A DNA stretch of 64,000 bases from Capitulum mitella. Taxonomy: Eukaryota; Arthropoda; Thecostraca; Pollicipedomorpha; Pollicipedidae. Position numbers and translations under genes: made by a program. Shown in pieces: positions 54,536-64,000 of this stretch; positions within the stretch are counted from its first letter, which is position 1, and each line of letters begins with the position of its first letter. The notes under the pieces are model-generated. The model was not told the DNA's origin. It was given only the letters and a program-made list of their open reading frames with translations, and made no database searches. The stretch lies in contig CP099850.1 of the NCBI GenBank assembly GCA_030062745.1, positions 1,364,001-1,428,000 on the forward strand. The letters run 5' to 3'.

Positions 54536-56110
54536 AGAAACTCATGTACATACCTGGAGGATGTCTGGACCTTACCACCAGGCCAGGGGCCCTTTATTTT
54601 TATTTATCCGGATCCCTTTGAAAGCCACGGGCCCCAATTCATAGCAGTCACAGGGCCCTCTGACTCCCAGTGGCCCCCGAATACATTAGGCCCCTAAGCC
54701 TAGCCGGAAGCCCTGACTTTCATAGAGCGGCCCAAACACACCGAGGTCCCCTGGTCAAGACTGAAGACCCTCCAGATATCTAGAGGGTATTCCAAAGAGG
54801 GCCATGGCCCTCGTTGTGTCTGGGGCCCCTTGAAATTCAGGAGCCTCAATAGGTCCCTAACAGTCACAGGAGCGTCTGACTTCCATTGGGCCCCTGGTCA
54901 TGACTGAAGCCCTGCAGATGGGTAAAGGGTGTTCTGGAGAGGGCCAGGGGCCCTTGGAATACCTGCGGACCCTTCGAAAGTCAGGGACCCCAATGGACCT
55001 TTAACAGCCACACGGACCTCCTCCTTCTAATGGGCACCCAAATACACAGGGACCCCTCGCTCTCTCCAGAACACCCTGTACATGCTTGGAGTTTTTGGGC
55101 CTGTTCAGTGCTAAGGGCCCTTGGTGTGCCCAGGACCCTTGGAAAGTCAGTGACCACAATGGGTTCCTTATAAGGGGAGCTGAAATTCAGGGGCCGCAAG
55201 ACTTCTTGATTTTCAGCAATAACCCAAATACATAGGGCCCTTAAGCCTGTTCAGGGACCCTGGCCACCTTCAGACCTTTTAAACACACCCAGTAGAGTCG
55301 ACCCATATAGTCTACCTACCCAGTGGAGTAGGTAGAGTCCAAAGATATGCGTAGGGTATTCGGGAGAGGGCTGGGGCCCTTGGTGTATCCAGGGGTCATT
55401 CGAAAGTCAGGGGCTCCAATGGACCTTTAACAACAACCACAGAGGCCCCTGACTTCCAGCAGTCCCCAGACACGCTGGGTCCCCTGCAGTGGCGCACCCA
55501 GGATTTCGTCCAGGAGAGGGGCAAACGGAGTCAAGGGGCCCTGCCAGCCAAGGGTCCCTCTTTGTGGCTTATGTACTCCGTTTCTATTCGGAGGCCTTTT
55601 GATGCGTAAGGTCCTATTTTTGTACCTCGGTGGTCAGGATTTGTAGCCAGGATTTCGTCCAGGAGGGGCGCCAGATCGGGTCAAGCGGACCATCCCAACC
55701 AAGGGGGCCCATCTTCGCGGCTTAGGGGACGCTGCTTTTAGTTTTGGGGGCCTTTTCAGCCTTGAGGTCCTATTCTGATGTCGCAGAGGCCCCTTTTTTC
55801 GTCTTGGACGCCATGCGGGCGCCTTAAACTGCCAAAAAGTAGTAGGCGTTAGGCCCAAGGGGGCCCCTACCGCCTCCTGGGAGGCGTGTTCCCCTTGTTC
55901 ACGCCACTGGGCCCCTGTTCAAGTCCAGGGACCCTCCACATATGTAAATGGGCCTCTTAAGAGGGCCAGGCTAGTATTTAAGAGCCGATTAAAAGTCAGA
56001 AGCCCTGCTTTTCGATGGCTGTCTTCAGCCATCGAAATTCAGGGCTCGAATCGCAGGGGTCCTTGGTGTATTCTAGAGCCCATTAAAAGCTAGGAGTTCG
56101 GGGCCAATGT
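54536..56110. repeat. Degenerate GGGCCC-rich tandem array
   Basis: The phrase GGGCCCTTGGTGTGYCCAGG, then GAAAGTCAGGGRCCCCAATGG, ACAGTCACAGGGGCCCCTGAC and CCCCTGGTCAAGACTGAAG, recurs in the same order from about 54582, 54801, 54943, 55111 and 55370. Spacings of about 140-260 bp are irregular because of indels. The array resumes after an inserted element (55487-55909). No gene is present. Confidence 0.65.
55487..55909. mobile_element. hAT-like MITE with internal tandem duplication, inserted in the GGGCCC array
   Basis: Starts CAGTGGCGCACCCAGG and ends TTCACGCCACTG, giving 8-9 bp inverted ends. The flanks GTCCCCTG (55479-55486) and GGCCCCTG (55910-55917) are an 8-bp duplication with one mismatch. 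The interior is two copies of a ~150-bp unit, each beginning CCAGGATTTCGTCCAGGAG (about 55498 and 55647) and continuing through a CCAAGGG block. Non-coding. Confidence 0.7.
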
Positions 56111-57509
56111 TCTAGTAGTCACTAATAGCAGACCAGGATAATCTCTGAGCAACTTTACCCATAGGCAATCCGTCCCACGAAGACTTTTAGAATTGCAAAC
56201 CCATTTTACGCTATTGGTCTATAGCAAGGGTGATGACTCGTTAACGAACGACATAGACAAATCGTTGTAGATGAAGAGGGCATAATCTTCACGGCGCCTT
56301 TGAAGGTCAAAAAGGCTTGACATAACTGAAGACCCCTGCAGGCTGGCCCAATATAAGCTGGCCCTTGCGCACACGGCAGTTCGGCCAATTTACGTGAGAG
56401 TGATGTCACGCCCCCCCCCCCCCGCTTCTGCACGGACGGTAGAATAAACGTTTTTAAAATCCGCGGCTCCCACCCAGTTAACGCGTCCGGGCCCGCCGGG
56501 CTTTTGCGAACCCTGCGGGCGAAGTGCGTGGGTGTTGTGGTCTTCAGAAATCAGGTTTCGAGTAGAAAATTGCTCTTTGCAGTCCGTTTCGCGGTTATTC
56601 GGAGCGACTGGCTTTGGGTTTGGCTTTGGGTTTGGGTTTGGGATTGGCTTTGGCCCATGGGTTTCACTGGTTCAAAGATTGCAGCTAAAACAGCTAACCT
56701 AAACACCTAAGACAAGCAGCTACAGATTTGACGGGGCCACCACCATCTCACCACGGTGGCTGGGAAGACGGAACACTAAGGCAAGGATAGGATTAGAAGT
56801 CACGCCCTTGCCAAGTGAAATCAGAGACATTGCCAGCTGAGCCATCTGGCGTGTTTGTGCTGTGTGTTTCTGCATGCGGGTCAGTGTACACGGTGCGCTT
56901 GATGTGCGTGAGTAACCGTTTGCGTGTCTTGACACATGTGCGCCATTTTCCTCCCTTCCTTCCGCCGTTGGCCCGCACTGATCCTGAGACCGAATAGTCA
57001 CTTCGCATTCTGTCACCGCGAGTGTCCCGAGGTGGCGCAATATGAATACGCACAATAATGCAATTAGCACAGACAATATACTACAATATAACTGTGTACT
57101 CATTCTTCATTCTATGCAATTTTCACCGTCGGTGGTTTTGGTATATACAAGCAACGCAGTTTTTTATTCTACAACGTTCCCGCAATCGTGATTGGTGCTT
57201 AGCTATGTTTCGTTGTAACTGTAGTCCAAATTGTAGTCCAAAACATACTGGCCGAGATCGCAAACAGGCATAACCTGGGGATTTGCATAGCTTCATTATG
57301 TACAATATGCATGCCTATACCTATTTTAACTTAGGCCGTACATAAAAAACATGTAGGTATCTAGGCGCTTGCGCATGTACACTTGAACATATATTGCATC
57401 CCAAATATTTTCATTTTTGAGCCTTTTTTGCCTACTCTTAATTTTTTTCTGACAAAGGGCCAGAACTGCCTACTTTTAATTTTTTCTGGCCAGAGCCATT
57501 GCCGCCAGA
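56111..57509. other. Intergenic, no recognised gene
   Basis: A GGCTTTGGGTTTGG-type simple repeat lies at 56610-56652. Nothing else is recognised. Confidence 0.4.
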
Positions 57510-57835
57510 ACGAACTCACGTCGTTTGAGGGGCCCCTGAAAAGTTGGTGGCACACGTCCGAAAACACAATCTTCCGCCACCGTAAAAGACATGGGTGTAG
57601 TGTAGAGAGCAATCTTCTGTCGCCGCCGCCCACAGCCGCTGCTTCACGTCGTCGACGCTGTTCGAGAACGAAGTCACAACGTTTGAGGGGCCCCTGAAAA
57701 GTTGGTGGCACACATCTGAAAACACAGTCTTCCCCACCTGCAGAAGACATGGGTGTAGTGCAGAGAGCAATATCCTGTCGCCGCCGCCCACAGCCGCTGC
57801 TTCACGTCGTCGACGTCGTTCGTTCGTCCGCGTCG
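57510..57835. repeat. 158-bp tandem duplication
   Basis: GAGGGGCCCCTGAAAAGTTG starts at 57527 and again at 57685. Both units continue through AGACATGGGTGTAGTG and CGCCGCCGCCCACAGCCGCT to a TTCACGTCGTCGACG end. A small number of differences separate the two units. It abuts the LINE fragment at 57838. Confidence 0.85.
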
Positions 57836-57837
57836 TT

Positions 57838-58735
57838 TGTCACGTCGATCGTTTGTATTTCTGGTGTTACTCGTATGCGTCGACCAACATATGTACTTTG
57901 GCGAACATTCACAAAGCTGTGAAAGACGAAGTGGTTCCGATCGGTGTCTTCTCGGGTGAAGACCTTCTGCGCGAGGTCATTTCGCGCTTTAGAGATGTGC
58001 GTAATTAGGCACCTCATGTTTGTGTACATCAGGGTCTCATTGAACATGTTAACTGGGGGCTCAACCCCCACAATGGAGTCGCCATCCCTCCCCCCATCAA
58101 GGCAAAATTGACGAAGTGGGGCGTTCAAGCTGACGTGACTCCGATTTGGAATTTTACGTTTACTGCCAACTAATAGCCGTCTAGCTAGTTATGGCATACG
58201 CCACTCAGGCGAATGCGACTATGTCCTGGACAGAGAGAATCTATTACGCACATCTTCTGCTACTGTCCCGATGTTAAGAGGTTCTGTACCAGCGGGCCTC
58301 GCGACTGCAAAGCCAACTAACAATTCAGTCGGTAATCCTGGACCGTCACGAGGGAGGTCACTCCCTTTGCCAAAGTGCCCTCTTTATGTGCATTACGTTA
58401 GACAAACACTGTATGGTTCTGCAGGTACTCTGGCGTTCTTTTAGAACCGTAGGGCTTTATGAAATCGACCTGCATTACATCAGAGTAAAAAATACGTAGC
58501 TGTCGTATCAAACAAGCTGACCAGGTTTCACGACAAGTGGGCGCCGAATGACCCTGTAGTCGGTGCGTCCCTAAGCCGCAATAACCAAGTGGGCTCGCTT
58601 GGCCGAATTTCTGAAGGCTTGTGAGCGACCACCATGAATTGCCATAGGACCTCGCGGCGTATACTTGTGAAATGTCAGGCCACCAGGTCACTGCTTCGTG
58701 TTGGTCAATAACGTTGTTGGGCTGCGTTGATGGGT
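57838..58735 (+). mobile_element. LINE 3' fragment, copy 2
   Basis: Homologous to 29090-30030. The same zinc-binding tail region is present near 58165-58300, more disrupted than in copy 1, so it is a dead remnant. Its right part carries the CGAATGACCCTGTAGTCGGT repeat (58548-58567). Confidence 0.55.
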
Positions 58736-59288
58736 CAAGTTATAATGTAATGCGCGGTTTCCAGTACTGACGTAAGGTTTTCTATAATGCGAAATCACTG
58801 CAAAAATGTTCGTCTATCAATTTTTCGAACACTTCTGCTAGCGACCTTCTGCGCAGTCATATCTTGCGTTTTACTTCAATCCAGCAGTGAACTTCAGAGA
58901 ACCCAGTTAAGAAAAGGCGGTGCAACGCTTTCTCTGCAGAGTTGTGTAATAACAATACAAAAGGGACATCCACGTGATAACTTCAACAATCGCACACTTG
59001 TACACATTTCATCAACATCTTCCCCTCAAGATCAGTTGTTGTCCTGCAGTCTGCTGTCACACAGGCAGAACTAAACATACAGTTAAACATGCCTGACATG
59101 TGAAAATGGCATCTCTGAACAAACATGACGAAGCATAATTTGTTTACTGGGCGCATTCGTGAAAAAAACGAGATTCACCGTGCCAATACAATGGTGTTGA
59201 GCCAATACCAGACAAACAGTGCAGAACCACAGGCGAAGCACCTCGTCCAAGGTAAATACAGAGCCGCCACTAGGAAAGCGCCACCAGA
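58736..59288. other. Duplicated block with empty site, and 3' flank of peroxidase copy 3
   Basis: 58755-58955 aligns with 30331-30402 joined to 31591-31725 without the TTAA element, so it is a paralogous empty site. 59166-59288 aligns with the 3' flank of peroxidase copy 2. Confidence 0.65.
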
Positions 59289-61885
59289 TCAGAAAACGGA
59301 AAGATCAACGAAGGGAATGGCCTGCAAGTTGCAGCTCGTCACCTGGTTCTGACCGGCCGTCGTCAGGATGGCGAGGGGCTGCACCTTCGTGAAGTCGTTT
59401 CCGAACCCAGGGCCAAGCGTGTCACACATTATACGTGCCCAGCTGCTCCTCCTGATCTCCCTGAGCTGCGCCTCCGAAAAGCTGTGCGGCATGCCGCCGT
59501 TGTCGTAGAAGAAGCGGTCTCCGTAGCGCAAGTCGAAGAACTGCTGCCCGATCAGGCACTGGAAGGTGGGTCCGACCTGGGCGCCGGGCGCCAGCCTCTC
59601 GGCCACACCACCGATGAAGAGGTCCACGTCGCGAGGGTGGTCGTACACGGACCGCAGCCGGTCGATCGCGTTCGAGTCCATCAGGCGGAAGAGGTCACCC
59701 CAATGCTGCACTCTTCCGATGTTGCATGCCTCCACCACTTGTGCGTAAGTCGGTGTTCCATGGTCACGACCTCGCTGAATGTTGAGGGCGAGCAAGTCCA
59801 AACCGAAAACAAAATTGGTGGTAAACAGTTGCTCGTGAATCGCCGTGGCGACGTTGCGATCGAAGGCCTCCGACCGACGGGCGACCAAGGTGCGAGCATG
59901 TTCTATGAAGCTCTCTGCCACAACAGTTGGTTCGAAGAAGGTGCTGGTAAGGTTGATCGTGCGGGTCACCTGTCCGTTAGCGTCCAACAGGTCGTAAAGG
60001 TCACGGACCAGGGTGTGGCCGAACCGGAACGCCGCTGTGGCAAAGGAGTTGGAGATGGTCGGGTCGATGTTGGGGTTGTAGAAGAACGAGTATCCCGACG
60101 GTAGCGGCAGCAGGCCGTGAACGTCGGCATACTTGAACCCGATGACCACCGGCAGCCACTCGTTGTAGATGATGTGCTGCCACTCGGCCGTCAGGATACG
60201 GCGCGCCTCCTGGAACAGCTGCTCGTTATCCCAGCCGGGATGGTTCTGCTTCAGGACGACTGCAATCCTGTTGTGCTCGCGCACAAAGATGGTGTGCATG
60301 ATGGTGAGACCGCTCTGTTCGTTGACCCGCGTGTCACCGGCCCGGAAGCAGAGGGGGAAGCGGCAGGGTCGATCGGAGATACTCCCACCGTCCAGCGGCA
60401 GCAGCTGGCCAGCGCTGGTGCGCATCAAACCGTCACTGGATGAGCGCAGTGCCTCCAGCTCCTCCTCCTGGCTGCCGTATACGTTGGACGCATCCAGGAA
60501 GGATGTGAGCTCGTTGAGCGGCCGGGCTGGTCGAGGAATGCAGTTGGGGTCCGGTGCCGGCAGCGAGCGCACCAGGCTCATGCAGCGCTGGCCGAAGCGG
60601 CTGTAGAACGGATCGTAGAACGGTATGGGGATCGGGATGCACTGCGGGTGACGCGGGGTAGTTGGCAGCGTCTGCCCGTTGTCCAAGCAGCACTCGATGC
60701 CTGCGCCAGTGTCCAGCCGGAACACGAGGGCGTGCGTCAGATCGTGGTCAACGAACTGGCTGAACTGCATCAGCGAGAGCGTGTGGTCACGCAGCTCGTT
60801 GGAGAAGGTGTCCAGCACGCGCTCACTCACCAACCGGGCACTCGGGAGGAAGCCACCGCGGAAGGCCCTGGTGCGGAAGGCGAACACGCCGTCGTCGTAC
60901 GTGTTGGGCAGCAGGCGCTTGAAGCCAGTCAGCGAGCGGCCGAGACGAGGCACCTGCAGGTTGTTGCACTCGCCGGTGACTGTGCGGTAGCGGCTGTGGG
61001 AGCAGTCGATCGGCGGTTCAGGCGTGCAGCCGGGCACCACATTTGCGTCGGAGGCTGGCGCTCCGCCCACATCCGGGTCTATGCCAAAAGCGGTACCCGC
61101 CTGCACGCTGCCGGGCGCGACGGCCTCTAGGTTAGTGATAGTCGCCAGCGACTGCAGGGCCTGCAGGCCGAGCTCCTGCGCCTCCTGGGTCGACTGGGCG
61201 TTCAAGAAGAACAGCGCCGTCGGACTGTTCGGGTCCGGCGCCTGCCCGCTGGACAGCAGCTGCGACGTCACGCTGCTGACGACGGTCGCCGCCTGGCGGC
61301 CGGCCGCTTCCGCCTGGCTCAAGACGTTGGACGACTGCGGGCTGACCGCCAGGGCGTCCTGCGCCGCTGACAGCGTCGTCCCCATCGGCTGCAGACCAGC
61401 CAGCGCCGCTCCTCCTCCACCGCCGCCGCCGCCGCCGCCGCCAAAATTGCTGCGGCCGGCCAAAGACGACCTGGAGAGCAGCTGCGTGCCGCCGAAGGTG
61501 CAGACGATTCCCAGCGAGCCGTCCGAGAGCCGACAGCCGTTCATGAAGAGGGCGCTGGGCGTGGCCACCACCGGCGGACAGAGCACCAGCGGTATGCAGG
61601 GACCGCCGTTGTGCCAGCTCGTCGGGGGCAGGTAGGCGATATCGGCTTGGCCGCTCGTTCCGGACACCCCAAGCCGGACGGGGCGCTTTGGTAGCCGCCT
61701 CCGACGGGCCCGGGAAAGTGGACAGGACCCAGCTGCGGACAGCAGAGGCCGACGCCGCCGTGCGGCAGACGGCACTGCAGCAGGTGGCCGGCTCTCAGCG
61801 CCTGCGGACAGGAGGCCGCCGTGCTGCAGTAGCACTGACCTTCCGCCAGCGGAATGGCCGCGCAAAGCGCAGCTGCGCTCCACAT
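59289..61885 (-). pseudogene. Animal haem peroxidase, copy 3, N-terminal frameshift
   Basis: The exon starts with ATG (61885-61883) directly after the conserved splice acceptor and encodes MWSAAALCAAIPLAEG, a good signal peptide, followed by the same six-cysteine module as copy 2. At 61667-61670 a run of four C replaces five C in copy 2 (GGGGG in copy 1), so this frame leaves the peroxidase frame and stops near 61541. The rest of the domain is open and complete: DHD, TSFLDAS, REHNR, FRFGHTL and NIQRGRDHG are intact through the shared C-terminus FVDLSVF. Near the linker it differs from the other copies, with QAGTAFGIDPDVGG instead of the QAFQN type. Either it is a recent pseudogene, or the one-base difference is a sequence error, or a downstream ATG gives a form without a secretion signal. 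Confidence 0.75.
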
Positions 61886-62275
61886 CTGAAACACAGGGAG
61901 GCAGGGGTCGATTTGCGTATCCACGACGAGAACATTGAAGCTATACGCGCTGAAAACAGCATGATTTTAGGCTATGGACGGGATCCTTGTTTGACTTTAT
62001 CCTCGTTACATTACCTCATCATTTTTTCAGGGAAAGGCTGAAGAAAAATGCTAGAACACAAAAGAGCTTGTTGTGCAGGATAACGATTGCTACTGAGCGT
62101 ACGCAAAAATGGAACAGAAGCAATACACGACGCAAACATCAATACATTAGAAACCTTCGCAGGACATACGGAATATCAAAACGTCAAACACCTGACGGCA
62201 AAAAATTGGGGATTCATAAAAAGATGTTCATGCTTGTTCTGAGCTGTGAATGCCGCGAAAAACTTAAGTAATGTC
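61886..62275 (-). promoter_or_regulatory. Upstream block of peroxidase copy 3
   Basis: Contains the conserved acceptor TGTGTTTCAG (61895-61886 on the minus strand) and aligns with 37312-37740 and 9200-9550, including the AAAACGTCAAACACCT segment (62179-62194). Homology ends near 62275, about 1 kb earlier than for copies 1 and 2, so any more distal 5' sequence shared by those copies is missing here. Confidence 0.5.
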
Positions 62276-64000
62276 CAGATTTAAATGTTTAACCATGGGC
62301 GACCTTTGAGGTCAAAGTTACGGGCCATAAAGGGTCACCGATTTTTGCAGACATTGCTTGATTCAAATGTCCGTAACCCGGTGAAAGGCTGTCACAGAAA
62401 GGTGCCATTCGAAAGAGAAACGTTCCGGCTTTCATATATACTTTTCATGTTTGGCGACCTTGAGGTGACCTTTGACCTGACTAGGATCACTTGGAACATT
62501 TTTGGCCTTAACCATGTTTGCCCATCGCGATCTCCCCGAAAATGTAACACAATACGTCACCACGTGTCCTTAATTATTGTGACAAAAAGCATTTCTGGGC
62601 AAACTGGAGCTTTTTCATATATTTTAATTCAGGTGTTGCGAAGTGGTGTTTGAGAAATATGCTCCCCCAAAAATTACCTTTTTTAACCATCACTAAAGAT
62701 CAGACAACCAGGAGTCCCCCTCCCTCAGCCCAGCGAAGCAGAGAACCATACGTTAACACCAAAAAACATGACTGAGACGCTGAGAAATGGAAACGAAGGT
62801 GAACAAGCGTGTAAAACAGAGCAGTGTTACTATGAAGTACAAAGAAGCCTGAAAGTAGTCATGACTTACGCCAGCTCATAACTGCACGCTATACCGTCCC
62901 GGACATGAACACTCTCAATCAGTATTAGTAATCAATCAGTCACACAATCGGAGGGGCTTTGCCTAGTCATCGACATGCGGACTCATGCTGGATCTCCGAG
63001 GAGTCCACCCAACTAAGCGTAGCTTGTTGAGAGGCCTTCAGGAGCCAGCGCCATTGGTCAGGGTGTCATTGGTCGATGATGATTCCGTGATAGCCATGAT
63101 TTATACGATTTAGGTATTCGGTAGCTATGGATTATGTGTATAGAAAAACTTTGTAGGGATTAATTTCCAAATTAAATATTTGGAATCGGAAATTTTGGCC
63201 ATAGTGAGATAATTGCTGGTAAACATCTCGTTCTATAGCCTGGAACCAAGGCATGAAATGGTCAAAAGTCTGTAACTTCGATTTGTGGATGGTTGTTCTA
63301 GATGTTTTACGTGCGTTGTTCTTTGGTCATTGTTTTCCTTTCTCTAATAGATTGAGTTGAGGGCTATGGGTAACTGATTAAGAGCCTACGCGTTACGGTG
63401 AGCATTTGTGACTGCAATGTCACTTAGTTTCAGAATTTTGTGTCTTACACATTGGCTCAGTGCTTACCGGGAGGGGGAAGTATACGTGTTTCATAGTCCC
63501 GAATGCATGTTTTTGCAGGACGATTAAACGACTCATTTGTGACGGGTAATTTGCACCCCACATAAGGTAAAACTTTGCCTTATATGGGGTGATGTGCCTT
63601 ATTTAACGACTTTTGATGTATTTCGTGTCTTTTGTTTGTTCTATACCTTGGTGTCATGCGTGCCTACTACACATTAGCTTAGTTTTAAATTATTTGACCG
63701 GAAACGTCAACGTCAAGGCACCTGGCCACTAATTGACCCTTGCCATCAAGTCTGACATAGCCGTTCTTCAGATTTCCTCAGAGATGAGTCTATCGGGTGT
63801 TCTTAATCCTGAGACAATTTTAGTCCAGCATCGAGGCCTTTTGAAGGTCAGCCAAGGTCACTGATCTCAACTGACCTCGGATAACCTGTTGGCCTCGGAC
63901 CTTTCATAGCTTTTTAGGGCAGTGATTCCGAATTTCACATATATTGTTCAGGTATCATAGTTCGCAAATTCCATGTCAGGTAGACGACGTTAATTTTCCG
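62276..64000. other. Intergenic with TGACCT clusters and a hairpin
   Basis: No gene recognised. TTGAGGTGACCTTTGACCTGAC (62460-62481) holds a DR1-like pair of half-sites, and another cluster lies at 63845-63885; both may be fragments of TTAA-type elements. At 63554-63591 CACCCCACATAAGG and CCTTATATGGGGTG form a 14-bp stem with one mismatch. Confidence 0.4.

Noticed and set aside
61541-61883. Apparent alternative N-terminus (MERSCALRGHS type) joined to peroxidase copy 3
   Set aside because: It is the wrong frame of the signal peptide and cysteine module, made to look continuous by the one-base difference at 61667-61670. It also needs a GTG start. The homologous frame in copy 2 shows the true reading.

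Overview
The window is eukaryotic nuclear DNA from an invertebrate animal, most likely an arthropod. The evidence is one family of secreted animal haem peroxidases with cysteine-rich, CLIP-like N-terminal modules, a conserved intron 3' splice site in front of the main exon, and intergenic DNA made almost entirely of eukaryotic transposable elements and decayed repeats. No species can be named from sequence alone. There is no sign of operons, rRNA genes, CRISPR arrays or bacterial genes.

The only convincing host genes are three closely related peroxidase copies: copy 1 at 9551-12031 (+), copy 2 at 34702-37311 (-) and copy 3 at 59289-61885 (-). Copies 1 and 2 form a large inverted duplication that includes about 1.3 kb of upstream DNA (8216-9550 and 37312-38690). 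Copies 2 and 3 face the same way with stop codons 24.6 kb apart, and each has a remnant of the same LINE-containing block on its 3' side (29090-31725 and 57838-58955). The catalytic domains keep every expected haem-peroxidase residue, but the N-termini differ. Copy 1 lacks the first cysteine module but has an ATG and an open frame. Copy 2 has ATA where the other two have ATG at the first codon after the splice acceptor. Copy 3 has a one-base deletion before the catalytic frame.

The rest is mobile-element strata. (i) Five TTAA-flanked, CCC-starting non-autonomous elements of 1.2-1.5 kb with piggyBac-like ends fall in three families (A: part of 7016-7813, 30407-31586, 46372-47831; B: 22537-23719, 49329-50550; C: 45127-46367). 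(ii) Several short hAT-like MITEs have 8-bp target duplications (14941-15250, 16110-16440, 32732-32989; 4078-4347, 12750-13026; 55487-55909). (iii) A foldback element built of roughly 150-bp subrepeats lies at 18813-19976. (iv) A terminal-inverted-repeat element lies at 5658-6367 and another repeat, R1, at 1-173, 14661-15799 and 38701-39345. (v) There are LINE 3' fragments (29090-30030, 41041-42370, 57838-58735), a Penelope-like C-terminal fragment (52600-53570) and SINE-like units. (vi) There are decayed Ty3/gypsy fossils (19990-22140, 24530-25020, 26550-26960). Satellite-like arrays include a GGGCCC-rich array at 54536-56110 and a 67-bp minisatellite at 43945-44225.

Two broad signals stand out. 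The peroxidase locus looks like an actively rearranging gene family with patchwork sequence exchange and divergent secretion ends. Also, several unrelated repeat families carry many TGACCT/AGGTCA hexamers, the nuclear-receptor half-site, so the region is rich in potential half-sites; whether any is bound is unknown.
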